A stretch of 64,000 bases of DNA from Dictyobacter aurantiacus (lineage in GTDB: Bacteria; Chloroflexota; Ktedonobacteria; Ktedonobacterales; Ktedonobacteraceae): the NCBI RefSeq assembly GCF_003967515.1, contig NZ_BIFQ01000001.1, positions 5,890,001 to 5,954,000 of the forward strand, given 5' to 3'. The position numbers were made by a program, and so were the translations under genes. Below, in pieces: positions 25,757 to 34,173 of the stretch. Every line of letters starts with the position of its first letter. The first letter of the stretch is position 1. The notes under the pieces are model-generated. The model made no database searches. It saw only the letters and a list, made by a program, of their open reading frames with translations, and was not told the origin of the DNA.

Positions 25757-26230
25757 ATGGATGCTCGTCTTCGTTATGCCCTGGCCGCGCCGGAAGCGCG
25801 AAAGGCCATGTTTCAGCTCCAGGAGTATGTAAATACCTGTGGTCTGGAGAGCTCACTGATACATCTTGTTGACATGCGAGCCTCACAGATCAATGGATGT
25901 GCATTCTGCCTGGATATGCATGCCAAAGATGCTCGTGCTGAAGGTGAGAGTGAGCAACGTCTCTATCTGCTGTCCGCCTGGAGAGAGGCGCCGTTCTACA
26001 GTGAGCGAGAACGCGCGGCCCTGGAATGGACCGAGGCCGTCACCCTGGTGGCCGAAGATCATATACCCGATGAGGTCTATGAGCGTGTCCGTCCGCATTT
26101 CACTGATAAGGAACTGGCGAATCTTACGCTGGTGATCTGTACCATCAATGCGTGGAATCGTCTGAATGTGGCTTTTCGCACTCCGGCGGGCAGCTATCGC
26201 CCCAGCCAGGCGGCTCATTCAGCAGATTAG
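25757..26230 (+). CDS. AhpD-like carboxymuconolactone decarboxylase family protein
   Basis: A 157-residue alkylhydroperoxidase-like protein. The active-site motif is NGCAFCLDMHAKDA (about residues 48-61): the redox pair CxxC with the following His and acidic partner. The helix before it (SLIHLVDMRASQI) matches the family. These proteins act as peroxidases or disulfide reductants. Its divergent Rrf2 partner and overlapping operators suggest induction by oxidative or nitrosative stress. AAGGAGAAACG precedes the ATG, and a 27-bp hairpin with T-run follows. Confidence 0.88.
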   Translation: MDARLRYALAAPEARKAMFQLQEYVNTCGLESSLIHLVDMRASQINGCAFCLDMHAKDARAEGESEQRLYLLSAWREAPFYSERERAALEWTEAVTLVAEDHIPDEVYERVRPHFTDKELANLTLVICTINAWNRLNVAFRTPAGSYRPSQAAHSAD

Positions 26231-26256
26231 CAATTTAAATGAGTTGGTAAGATGAC

Positions 26257-26316
26257 GCGGGGATGCAAGAAGCGGCCAGACCCAGGCAAGGGTCTGGCCG
26301 CTTCTTGCATCCCCGC
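26257..26316 (+). terminator. 27-bp perfect stem terminator
   Basis: The arms at 26257-26283 and 26290-26316 are perfect complements with a six-base loop, followed by TTTTATT. It terminates the AhpD-like gene in the plus direction. Before the mobile element inserted at 26336 it probably also followed the minus-strand HtrA gene now ending at 29651. Confidence 0.85.
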
Positions 26317-26335
26317 TTTTATTGGGTGGGGAGGG

Positions 26336-26395
26336 GAAACCTCGCCAAGACCTTCTTGACACATACCTGATCTATCCGTTGGACTAAAATCCTTG
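26336..26395. repeat. left terminal inverted repeat
   Basis: 60 bases matching the reverse complement of 29643-29702 at 59 positions. The only difference is a G/A change in the run TCTATCCGTTGG. Confidence 0.9.
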
Positions 26396-26484
26396 TCAGG
26401 ACAACATAAACCGGGTAAGATGTTTACAGGGGAATATCCACGTTTTGCATCGAAATACGGTATGTTGTCCTGGAAGGGGAAGCT

Positions 26485-28263
26485 ATGCCCAAACGGAGAT
26501 ACGAGCGTCGAGAACCTACCCATGAGTGGTCGCAGATCCGCCCACAGCTCAAGGATGCTGCTCAGATCAAATATGAGTTGATTAGACCCGTGATTTTATT
26601 TGGCGTGAGCGCGAAGGAACGAGCCGCTGAAACCGGGGAGCCACGCAGTACCATCTACTACCAGGCAAACCTCTTTGATGTGTCAGGCATGGCAAGTTTT
26701 CTTCCGCCAGAGCCACTACCGGCAATTTCTAAGCTCGATAAACGTATTCTCCCTCCCCCCATGCGCCAGGCCATTGTAGACTTGCACGCGGAGTATCCAG
26801 AGCATCATGTTGATGAGATTGCCCGCATTCTGTATATCCAATTTGGTCGGAGGCCCTCAGCTCAAACCATTAAGCTCACTCTTGCTGATGGCCCCAAACC
26901 ATCCCGTACCACGCGCCGTTTTCCACTGTTCGAAGACGTGACCGATCCTCGGGAGCGACGACTGGCTATCATTCGACTGCACGCCGAGGGTTGGACTCCG
27001 ACTTCGATAGCGGGCTATTTGGGTACGTCGCGCCAGACCATCTATGCCACACTCAAGCGATGGGTTGAGGAACAGTTCGCTGGGCTGGTTGACAAGTCGA
27101 GCCGCCCTAATCAACCCGCGACCAAGGTGACACTCCAAGCTATGCAGGAGGTCAAGAAAATGCAGATCAACCCGGAACTGGGAGAGTATCGGGTCAGCGC
27201 CGCGTTAGAACAGATGGGAATCAAGCTTTCCCCTCGCACCTGCGGTCGTATTCTTGCACTTAATCGGGAACTTTACCATATCAAAATGCCGGTCCATAGC
27301 GGTCGTCCAAAGAAAGAAATGCCTTTTCGAGCCAATCGGAGGCATCAATTTTGGTCAGTGGATATTCGCTATATCGACATGCACCATATTGAGGATGAAG
27401 ACAAAATTTACTGTATTAGCATATTGGAGAACTATTCACGGGCGATCTTGGCCTCAGCGATCAGTCGTCGCCAAGACGCTGCTGCGTATCTTTCTGTCCT
27501 CTATGCTGCTATCCGTAAGCACGGCTGTCCCAATACTATTGTGAGCGATCATGGCGGTGTTTTTCTCTCGCACGAAGCAAGGCAGATTTACAATGCTTTC
27601 AGCATTCGCAAAGAAGAGATAGAATTACGGCAAGCATGGCAAAATTATATAGAAACAGCATTTAATACTCAAAGACGTATGGCCGATTGGTATTTTGAGG
27701 AAGCAAAAACCTGGGATGACCTGCTAGCTACGCACGAAAAATGGGTTCGTAACTACAACTACCAAAAGCACTTCGCTCATGAGCAACGAGAAGACGGCCG
27801 TCGCTCACCCGCAGAAGTGCTTGGATGGGTGACAGGAAAGCAGTTCGAGCCGGATTACATGTACCGCGCTTTTTCCGCTATTGGTGAAACGCGCACGCTC
27901 ACCAAAGCAGGCTATGCGCGTTTTCGCGATTTTCTGCTTTACGGCGAGCGCGGCCTAGCAGGAAAAAAAGTGCTGATCAATATCTTTCAGGATACGCTCG
28001 CTCTCGAATATGGAGAACACCCTCTAGCGAAATATTCTGTCGAGTGGCAACCAGATGATACCCATCTCCGGCGAATTGGCAACCCACGCCTCTATGACCA
28101 CCCTTATCAGAACCCTCAGCTAGAACTCTGGCCATCTTCGGAAGTGGAGTGGTTCGTGATCATTCATGCTCATTCCTATGGATCACGCTCACGGCGTAAG
28201 CGCGTGACTCGAATCTTGGCGATACAGCCTCCGCTGCTGGCTGATGGGACACAACCCTCATGA
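26485..28263 (+). CDS. DDE (rve-fold) transposase
   Basis: A 592-residue transposase. An N-terminal DNA-binding part has two helix-turn-helix segments (AKERAAETGEPRSTIYYQ; PTSIAGYLGTSRQTIYATL). The retroviral-integrase-like core follows: first Asp in FWSVDIRYIDM, second in IVSDHGGVF and Glu in WQNYIETAFNTQRR, with 34 residues between the last two, the DD(34-35)E pattern. A C-terminal domain of about 170 residues extends beyond the core. It resembles IS481-like transposases. All three acids are present and the frame is intact, so the element may still be active. Confidence 0.9.
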   Translation: MPKRRYERREPTHEWSQIRPQLKDAAQIKYELIRPVILFGVSAKERAAETGEPRSTIYYQANLFDVSGMASFLPPEPLPAISKLDKRILPPPMRQAIVDLHAEYPEHHVDEIARILYIQFGRRPSAQTIKLTLADGPKPSRTTRRFPLFEDVTDPRERRLAIIRLHAEGWTPTSIAGYLGTSRQTIYATLKRWVEEQFAGLVDKSSRPNQPATKVTLQAMQEVKKMQINPELGEYRVSAALEQMGIKLSPRTCGRILALNRELYHIKMPVHSGRPKKEMPFRANRRHQFWSVDIRYIDMHHIEDEDKIYCISILENYSRAILASAISRRQDAAAYLSVLYAAIRKHGCPNTIVSDHGGVFLSHEARQIYNAFSIRKEEIELRQAWQNYIETAFNTQRRMADWYFEEAKTWDDLLATHEKWVRNYNYQKHFAHEQREDGRRSPAEVLGWVTGKQFEPDYMYRAFSAIGETRTLTKAGYARFRDFLLYGERGLAGKKVLINIFQDTLALEYGEHPLAKYSVEWQPDDTHLRRIGNPRLYDHPYQNPQLELWPSSEVEWFVIIHAHSYGSRSRRKRVTRILAIQPPLLADGTQPS

Positions 28264-28280
28264 AGAAGAGAAGGAAAAGA

Positions 28281-29450
28281 ATGGAAAAGACAAAAAACTT
28301 TTTGGATGAAAATCATGATGTTGAGCCTGATGCAGGGCAGGTTGCGTTGTTCCCAGAGATCTCGCACACACTTGCGCAGATCGATGAGCTTGTGGCCGCA
28401 CGTTTTGCCTTGGATTCCGCTGGAGGTCTGACGGTTGGGATTGTTGCAAAACAGGGTCTTTTGTGGGCAAAAAGCTATGGTTATGCTAACCAGGAGCAAA
28501 GCCGCCAAGCGAGTAGCCAGACAGTCTATCGTATTGGATCAATTACCAAAATGTTCACGGCACTCTTTTTGACCCAGCTTGTTGAAAAAGGCGTGGTTCG
28601 CCTCTCTGATCCAGTGGAAATGTATCTTCCTGAAATGAAGGAGATACAAGGAGCGAAGGACAACAGATTTTCTCCTGTGACATTTGGTCAACTTGCAACA
28701 CACACTGCCGGGTTGGATCGTGAACCGGCCCTCCTTCCCCAGTTTTTCACCGGCGCTGTTGCCGAGTGGGAGCAAACGCTTTTGATGGCGCTGCCGCACA
28801 CGAAATTCGTGTACGAACCGGGAACATGCTGTTTCTATTCAAATATCGGCTATGCCATCCTTGGTGTAGCCTTAAGCCGTGCGTGCAAGCAACCCTATGT
28901 AGAGTATGTGCAACACCATATTCTTTCGCCATTAGGGATGCGCCACACCGCATTTCACCTCACGAGTGAAATCATGCCCTATCTCGCGAAAGGATACTTC
29001 CTCAAACAGGGAACAATTGATACGGAAACTGCTGAGAAAGAGCATCAAGGACGTGGCTATAAAGTACCGAATGGAGCACTCTATACGTCGATGAACGATT
29101 TATCTCGTTTTGCTCAGTTTTTGCTGGGTGGACAACCGGGGCTTCTTCTTTCGCCACACACCATTCAAGAACACTTCGAGCATCCAGCTATCCAGATGAA
29201 TAGCGCGCTCTCAGAAGGATATGGACGAGGTTTCCAGGTTTTCCGGCGTGGCGACATGGTGGCAGTTGGTCACGGAGGGGCCGTGCTTGGATATGAAGCA
29301 AGTCTTTTCGCCAATCGACGTTCTGAGGTCGCTGTGATGATCCTCTCGAATGTATTTGGCAGGACATGGAGTATGAAAGACCTCTGTTTGCACATCCTGT
29401 CCAGGATGAGTGATTTCCCTCCCCACAAGGAAGAAGTCTTGCCCATGTAA
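28281..29450 (+). CDS. Serine hydrolase of the class C beta-lactamase/S12 family (passenger gene)
   Basis: A 389-residue cytoplasmic-looking penicillin-binding-like hydrolase. The catalytic motifs are SxxK in RIGSITKMFTAL, YxN in CCFYSNIGYAIL and HxG in VGHGGAVLGYEA. No signal peptide is visible, unlike a secreted beta-lactamase, so an esterase or peptidase role is as likely as antibiotic resistance. I start it at the ATG at 28281 after AAGGAAAAGA; an upstream ATG at 28260 overlaps the transposase stop as ATGA and could couple translation. It lies entirely within the terminal repeats of the mobile element. Confidence 0.88.
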   Translation: MEKTKNFLDENHDVEPDAGQVALFPEISHTLAQIDELVAARFALDSAGGLTVGIVAKQGLLWAKSYGYANQEQSRQASSQTVYRIGSITKMFTALFLTQLVEKGVVRLSDPVEMYLPEMKEIQGAKDNRFSPVTFGQLATHTAGLDREPALLPQFFTGAVAEWEQTLLMALPHTKFVYEPGTCCFYSNIGYAILGVALSRACKQPYVEYVQHHILSPLGMRHTAFHLTSEIMPYLAKGYFLKQGTIDTETAEKEHQGRGYKVPNGALYTSMNDLSRFAQFLLGGQPGLLLSPHTIQEHFEHPAIQMNSALSEGYGRGFQVFRRGDMVAVGHGGAVLGYEASLFANRRSEVAVMILSNVFGRTWSMKDLCLHILSRMSDFPPHKEEVLPM

Positions 29451-29642
29451 CAAGCATTGTTGAAAGAAGCAACCAATTTCAAAACCGATTGACGAGATAT
29501 CGATGGAAGGCAACGAGATGGGAAGCGGCGTTGCTTGGAAGAAAAGCCGCTGCTTCCCAAGATTCACATTCAATTCCTGCCCTCAGTGCTTAAAATCATA
29601 CCGCCCTTGAGTTCATTTATCACAGGCTTTTCTTTATCTTCG

Positions 29643-29702
29643 CAAGGATTTTAGTCCAATGGATAGATCAGGTATGTGTCAAGAAGGTCTTGGCGAGGTT
29701 TC
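29643..29702. repeat. right terminal inverted repeat
   Basis: Outer end of the mobile element. It also supplies the last 16 codons and the stop of the minus-strand HtrA gene that it interrupts. Confidence 0.9.
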
Positions 29703-30616
29703 GGGAGGAGGATGGTGGTGAGGGTTTGGATGGTACCGGCGCGGGCGATGGTGAGGGTGACGGATTGGCCGGGCGCTTTGCTGGCGAGGTGCTGGCGGAT
29801 GGTGTGGACCCCGGCGATGGGCTGACCTTCGAGTTCGAGCAGCAGGTCGCCGAGCAAGATGGATTGCTGGTCGGTGGGGCGTTCGATGAGGCTGACGACG
29901 AGCAGGGCGTTGTCGCCGTGGCCGCTGGAGAGCTGCTGTTTGATGGCGGCTGGCAATTCGATCTGCTGCAGACCGACGCCGAGGATGGCCTGGGATTTCG
30001 GAAGATCCTTGAGCCATGCGCTGACGACGTTGCTGGGGATGGAGACCGAGAGATCGCCGCCGAAGATCATAGCGTTGATGCCTACGACCTCTCCATCGGC
30101 GTTGAGCAGGGGTCCGCCGGAGTTGCCGGGGGCGAGGCGCACGTCCGATTTGATGTAGGGGATGCTCACCTCGGGCTCGACCTGGCGTGTGCTCATCGTA
30201 CTGACGACACCCGCCGTGACCGTCCAGCGCTGTCCCCAGGGGTGCCCGATGGCGAAGACCCATTCGCCGACGCGCAGGCTGGCGGAGTCGCCGGCGGGCA
30301 GCGTAGGTAGTGGTTCTGTGCTGTCGACCTTGAGCAGAGCCAGGTCGAACTGAGGCTGGCGATGGAGGACGCGGGCCGGTAGCGTGCGTCCGTCGGTAAA
30401 GTGGATCTGGATGTCGGCGCCATCGCGGGGGACGACGTGGTTGTTGGTAATGATCTGGCCGTCCGCCTGCCAGACGATGCCGGTGCCGCCGCCGTGGCGC
30501 TCGTTGCGCACCTGCACGATGGCCGGTCGTACGTGGTTAAAGAGTCCGCTGAGCGTGGATGAAAAGGCATCAGGTAGCGGGGACGAAGACTGTATTGAAG
30601 GTGTTGATTGTGTCAT
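29651..30616 (-). CDS. HtrA/DegP-type serine protease, C-terminus replaced by mobile element
   Basis: A 321-residue trypsin-fold S1C protease plus one PDZ domain. The triad is complete: His in ITNNHVV, Asp in QFDLALLKV and Ser in APGNSGGPL. The PDZ domain starts near AILGVGLQQIEL. No signal peptide is visible. The last 16 residues (KPRQDLLDTYLIYPLD) are encoded by the inverted repeat of the insertion element; the ancestral end was probably ILLPTQ. As only the very end of the PDZ domain changes, function may persist. The ATG at 30616 was preferred over a TTG at 30649. Confidence 0.88.
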   Translation of the reverse strand: MTQSTPSIQSSSPLPDAFSSTLSGLFNHVRPAIVQVRNERHGGGTGIVWQADGQIITNNHVVPRDGADIQIHFTDGRTLPARVLHRQPQFDLALLKVDSTEPLPTLPAGDSASLRVGEWVFAIGHPWGQRWTVTAGVVSTMSTRQVEPEVSIPYIKSDVRLAPGNSGGPLLNADGEVVGINAMIFGGDLSVSIPSNVVSAWLKDLPKSQAILGVGLQQIELPAAIKQQLSSGHGDNALLVVSLIERPTDQQSILLGDLLLELEGQPIAGVHTIRQHLASKAPGQSVTLTIARAGTIQTLTTILLPKPRQDLLDTYLIYPLD

Positions 30617-30744
30617 GTTGAAAACCGATCCGTTCTCTATGCTGTCCAAATACTGTATGTTTATACCTAAAGTGTCCAGGGAAGAAGCGTGGAACCGGTT
30701 CTTCTTCCGCCTACCAGATGATATGGACCGTGCCTGGTGATGGT

Positions 30745-31656
30745 TTATTGGCGCTGGCCGGGTGTGACCGTGAGGGTCTGCACAGCATTACCACGGATCA
30801 CTTCAACCGGCAGGGCTGTGCCGACGCGGTCACCTGTGAGCAGCAACTGCAGATCCTCGGTATCGGTGATGGTATGGCCATCGAGGCTGACCAGGATATC
30901 ACCGACGAGCAAGCCCGCCTGCTGGGCCGGACTCTTCTCCTCCACGTTGACGATCAGCAGGCCGTGATCCTGTGCGCGACCGGCGCGCTGAGCCTCGGGC
31001 AGATGTACGAGCTGGCTGCTCAGACCCAGGAAGCCGCGCTTGATGTATCCTTGCTGCGTCAGGTCGTCGGCGATAGCCTTTGCCTGCGCCATCGGGATCG
31101 CCAGGGGTACGCCATTGGCGATGCCTGTGGTCAGGATGCCCAGAACCTGTCCTTGTGTGTCGAGCAGGGGACCGCCGGAGAAGCCGGGATAGGGTGTGGC
31201 GTCGGTGCGGATGTAGCGCTCAAGGATCGTTCCCTGTCCGGTGCGCAGGGGTCCGCCCAGCGCGCTGACGATGCCAGAACTGGCCATCACTCCGTCTTCG
31301 GATGGACGCCCCAGCGCCAGCACCAGTTGTCCCACGCGCGCGGCCTCCGTGGCAGTTGCGGCAGGTGGTAGTTTGAGTCCCGGCACGCGCAACACGGCCA
31401 GATCGCTCGTGCGATCGCGACCAGCTAACGTCGCCGAAAATTCTGTTTGCTCATGTGATTGGATTTTGATGTCATTTTCACGTTCAAGTATATGACTCGC
31501 TGTAATCACCAGCTCGGACGCGATGACGACGCCACTACCGGCCTGGCGGGCGCGGCCCATCACGGTCACCAGCGATGGCGTGGCCCGGGCAACCGCGTCA
31601 GCCATCTGGTTGGAGAGTGCGCGTAACAATGCGGTGTCGTAAGTCGTATTTTCCAT
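30745..31656 (-). CDS. HtrA-like serine protease with PDZ domain
   Basis: A 303-residue paralogue of the preceding protease. Triad: His in VITASHILE, Asp in TSDLAVLRV, Ser in YPGFSGGPLL. The PDZ domain follows (FLGLSSQLVHL, then LLVGDILVSLDGHTI). The N-terminal 30 residues of the open frame are encoded by dispersed repeats and lack support, so I start at the ATG at 31656, preceded by AAAGGAT. No signal peptide or membrane anchor is visible. The gap to the first protease gene is 128 bases, and the two may be co-transcribed. Confidence 0.88.
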   Translation of the reverse strand: MENTTYDTALLRALSNQMADAVARATPSLVTVMGRARQAGSGVVIASELVITASHILERENDIKIQSHEQTEFSATLAGRDRTSDLAVLRVPGLKLPPAATATEAARVGQLVLALGRPSEDGVMASSGIVSALGGPLRTGQGTILERYIRTDATPYPGFSGGPLLDTQGQVLGILTTGIANGVPLAIPMAQAKAIADDLTQQGYIKRGFLGLSSQLVHLPEAQRAGRAQDHGLLIVNVEEKSPAQQAGLLVGDILVSLDGHTITDTEDLQLLLTGDRVGTALPVEVIRGNAVQTLTVTPGQRQ

Positions 31657-31677
31657 GTATGTATCCTTTGATTCGAA

Positions 31678-31751
31678 GTCGGGGCAAGCCCGACACCTAC
31701 GAGTCGGGGTAAGCCCGACACCGGGAAAGTCGGGCAAGCCCGACACCTACA
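31678..31751. repeat. three tandem copies of GTCGGGGCAAGCCCGAC element
   Basis: Three short hairpins, each GTCGGG-n-CCCGAC followed by ACCTAC or ACC, lie just upstream of the protease start at 31656. Related single copies occur at 32863-32935, 41376 and around 56731-56945. Confidence 0.75.
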
Positions 31752-31831
31752 ATATATGCCATGTTTGAGCTGGAGGCATCGGTATTTCTTCCAGTTGTGT
31801 ACCTGGAAAAAATGACAGGTGGGGGAAGAAA

Positions 31832-31848
31832 TCGGACGCGAGATCCGA
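31832..31848. repeat. dispersed 17-nt palindrome, TCGGAC variant
   Basis: TCGGACGCGAGATCCGA, one mismatch in the stem, followed by CCATATG. It is the same family as at 5723, 46884 and 47508 and lies 49 bases before the TerC-like gene. Confidence 0.65.
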
Positions 31849-31896
31849 CCATATGATGGGTTGTCTGAAGAAGAGGTTGAGAAGAAAGGCTAAGGA

Positions 31897-32871
31897 ATGT
31901 TGTTGACGGGCGTATGGCCATGGATATGGTTTAACTTGTTTGTGCTGGTGTTGCTGGCACTGGATCTGGGGATATTTCATCGCAAGTCGCACGCGGTTTC
32001 GACGAAGGAGGCGCTGATCTGGAGCGCGGTATGGATCTCGCTGGCGCTGGCGTTTAACGCGGGATTGTACTTTGTGAGCGGTAGCGAGGTGGCGCTGCAG
32101 TTTTTGACGGGCTACCTGATCGAGAAGTCCCTGAGTGTCGATAACATCTTCATTTTTGTGCTGCTGTTTGGCTACTTTAGTGTGCCGGCCGCCTATCAAC
32201 ATCGTGTGCTCTTCTGGGGTATCATGGGCGCTCTCGTCATGCGCGGTATCCTGATCGCGGTGGGGTCCGTGCTGATCGAGCAGTTCCACTGGATCATCTA
32301 CATCTTTGGTGCCTTCTTAATCTTTACAGGCATACGCATGGGCGTACAGAAGGATGAGAATGTCAATCCAGAGCATAATCCGCTGGTGAAGTTCGTGCGT
32401 CGCTTCGTGCCGGTCAGCGATGATTTTGTGAAGGATCTTTTTGTGGTGAGGCGCGAGGGCACACTGATGATCACGCCTCTGCTGCTGGTTCTGCTGGTGA
32501 TCGAGACGAGCGATTTGTTGTTCGCCGTCGACTCCATTCCGGCCATCTTCTCGGTGACGACCGATCCGTTTATCGTCTATACCTCGAATGTGTTTGCCAT
32601 CCTGGGTCTGCGTTCGCTGTACTTTGTGTTTGCCAACATCATTCATAAGTTCCACTATCTGCAGGCTGGCCTGGCCGTCATTCTGTGTTTTGTGGGCCTG
32701 AAGATGGTAGTCTCAGGTTTTTATCATGTGCCGACCTGGCTCTCGCTGCTGTTTATCGCACTGGTGCTGGGAGTCGCTATTGTCGCGTCGATCATGCGGG
32801 CGCGGCGCCGTGCCGCGGAGCAGGTGTCAGCCAAAGTCGAGGCGGCGGTGACAAGTCGGGGAAAGCCATAA
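31897..32871 (+). CDS. TerC/Alx-family membrane protein
   Basis: A 324-residue polytopic protein of about eight to nine transmembrane helices. Family hallmarks are the acidic residues within membrane segments: LALDLGIFHRK, GYLIEKSLSVDNIFIF and LVIETSDLLFAVDSIPAIF. TerC proteins export metal ions (manganese in the Alx branch) or accompany tellurite resistance. AAGGCTAAGGA lies at the start codon. The last codons run into a dispersed GGGGCAAGCCCGG repeat, so the C-terminal tail (TSRGKP) is repeat-derived. It leads an operon-like row with HtrA and DedA genes. Confidence 0.9.
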   Translation: MLLTGVWPWIWFNLFVLVLLALDLGIFHRKSHAVSTKEALIWSAVWISLALAFNAGLYFVSGSEVALQFLTGYLIEKSLSVDNIFIFVLLFGYFSVPAAYQHRVLFWGIMGALVMRGILIAVGSVLIEQFHWIIYIFGAFLIFTGIRMGVQKDENVNPEHNPLVKFVRRFVPVSDDFVKDLFVVRREGTLMITPLLLVLLVIETSDLLFAVDSIPAIFSVTTDPFIVYTSNVFAILGLRSLYFVFANIIHKFHYLQAGLAVILCFVGLKMVVSGFYHVPTWLSLLFIALVLGVAIVASIMRARRRAAEQVSAKVEAAVTSRGKP

Positions 32872-32935
32872 GTCGGGGCAAGCCCGGCGAGGGGCCGCTG
32901 CGCGTCAAAAGCCGGGGCAAGCCCGGCACGTACGA
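32863..32935. repeat. GGGGCAAGCCCGGC repeat cluster
   Basis: Two adjacent copies of the same hairpin family as at 31678, overlapping the end of the TerC gene and running up to the next ribosome-binding site. The element has been accommodated inside a coding end. Confidence 0.65.
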
Positions 32936-32954
32936 TGTGGGAGGGCGAAGTATT

Positions 32955-34157
32955 ATGATGAACGAACCGTTTGAACCGCTTGAGCCATTGCTTGAGGCGC
33001 GTCCTGAAGCGGATGGTCAGTCGGACCATCCGCCGAGGCAGGGCCGTTCCAGACACTGGGGTGTGGGGCCGTTGATCATGGGTGCTCTCCTGCTGGCTGT
33101 CATCTTCGGGGGAGGAATGCTGGCGGGCTGGCAACTTACATTGCGTGGGGCGGGTGACAGTCTGCAGACCGGACCCGAGGCCGCGCAGACCGTTAATGCT
33201 CCTAATGAAGATAGCCGGGAGGCGTTGCGCGAAAAGGTGGTGGCGAACATCAAGCCAACCGTTGTTCAGCTGAATGTCAAGACCTATAGCGGCAACCGGG
33301 TTGGTTCGGGGGTTGTCATTGACCGGCGTGGTTATATCATCACCAACAACCATGTGGTGCGCAACGGCGAGACCATCCAGGTGGTCTTCTTGAACGGGAA
33401 GACGGCCTCCGCCCGTCTGACCGGCGTGTCGGCGGCGGACGACCTGGCGGTGGTGCACGTCGATCCAACCCATCTCCAACTCTCGGTGGCGACCCTTGGC
33501 GACTCCTCCCGGTTGCAGGTGGGCCAGGATGTGATCGCCATCGGAAATCCGCTGGGCATCTCCCAGACTGTGACCAGCGGCATCATCAGCGCCCTGGGAC
33601 GCAACATCTCCACCGGCTACAACGGCCAGATTCTGCCGGGCACCATCCAGACCGATGCCCCCATCAATCCCGGCAGTAGCGGGGGCGCACTGGTGGACAT
33701 GCATGGCAACCTGATCGGTATCCCTACGCTGGCCGCGCTCAACCCCGAGTTTAAGACGCCTGCCAGTGGGGTTGGTTTCGCCATTCCATCGAATCGTGTG
33801 CAATTTATTGGGCCACAACTGATCGCTTCTGGCAAAGTTACACACAGTGGGCGGGCCGCTCTGGAGATGCAGGCCATGGACCTGGACCCGGCGGTTGCTC
33901 ATAAGAACGATCTGCCGATCACGCAGGGGGCGATGGTCATCAGTGTCGTGCCAGGTGGGGCCGCCAGTAACGCGGGCATCAAACCCAACGACATCATCGT
34001 CCAGATCGATGGCAGCCAGATCACCAATGTGCTCTCGCTCAGCGACGCCATCATCAATAAGAATCCCGGTGACAGTGTGGCGGTCAAGCTCTATCGAGGC
34101 CGGCAGCAGAGGAGCGTGGATGTCAGGCTGGGTGAGCTGTCGCCCTCCCAGCCATAA
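32955..34157 (+). CDS. Membrane-anchored HtrA protease with PDZ domain
   Basis: A 400-residue HtrA. Residues 1-37 are cytoplasmic and acidic, residues 38-62 form one transmembrane helix (LIMGALLLAVIFGGGMLAGW), and the protease lies outside. Triad: His in IITNNHVV, Asp in ADDLAVVHV, Ser in NPGSSGGALV. One PDZ domain ends the protein (GIKPNDIIVQIDGSQI). It is the third HtrA in 5 kb and the only anchored one. GGGAGGG precedes the ATG at 32955. The longer open frame overlaps TerC and has no support. Expected role: degradation of misfolded envelope proteins. Confidence 0.9.
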   Translation: MMNEPFEPLEPLLEARPEADGQSDHPPRQGRSRHWGVGPLIMGALLLAVIFGGGMLAGWQLTLRGAGDSLQTGPEAAQTVNAPNEDSREALREKVVANIKPTVVQLNVKTYSGNRVGSGVVIDRRGYIITNNHVVRNGETIQVVFLNGKTASARLTGVSAADDLAVVHVDPTHLQLSVATLGDSSRLQVGQDVIAIGNPLGISQTVTSGIISALGRNISTGYNGQILPGTIQTDAPINPGSSGGALVDMHGNLIGIPTLAALNPEFKTPASGVGFAIPSNRVQFIGPQLIASGKVTHSGRAALEMQAMDLDPAVAHKNDLPITQGAMVISVVPGGAASNAGIKPNDIIVQIDGSQITNVLSLSDAIINKNPGDSVAVKLYRGRQQRSVDVRLGELSPSQP

Positions 34158-34173
34158 GAAGGAGATAATACGA

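Larger units (their letters stand above)
26336..29702 (+). mobile_element. 3.37-kb insertion element with DDE transposase and serine-hydrolase passenger
   Basis: The element is bounded by 60-bp terminal inverted repeats with a single mismatch (26336-26395 and 29643-29702), both starting GAAACCTCGCCAAGACC at the outer end. It carries a 592-residue DDE transposase and, 17 bases after that stop, a class C beta-lactamase-like hydrolase. The flanks suggest a 5-6 bp target duplication (GGGAG or GGGAGG at 26329 and 29703) if the left end includes two more G residues. Joining the flanks restores an HtrA C-terminus ending LLPTQ and a stop next to the 26257 terminator. Confidence 0.88.

Noticed and set aside
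28281-29450. A secreted beta-lactamase conferring resistance
   Set aside because: The catalytic motifs fit the family, but no signal peptide is present and the S12 family is dominated by esterases and peptidases, so resistance should not be assumed.
32685-32954. Extended N-terminus of the anchored HtrA
   Set aside because: It overlaps the TerC gene in another frame and runs through dispersed repeats; a good ribosome-binding site lies before the ATG at 32955.
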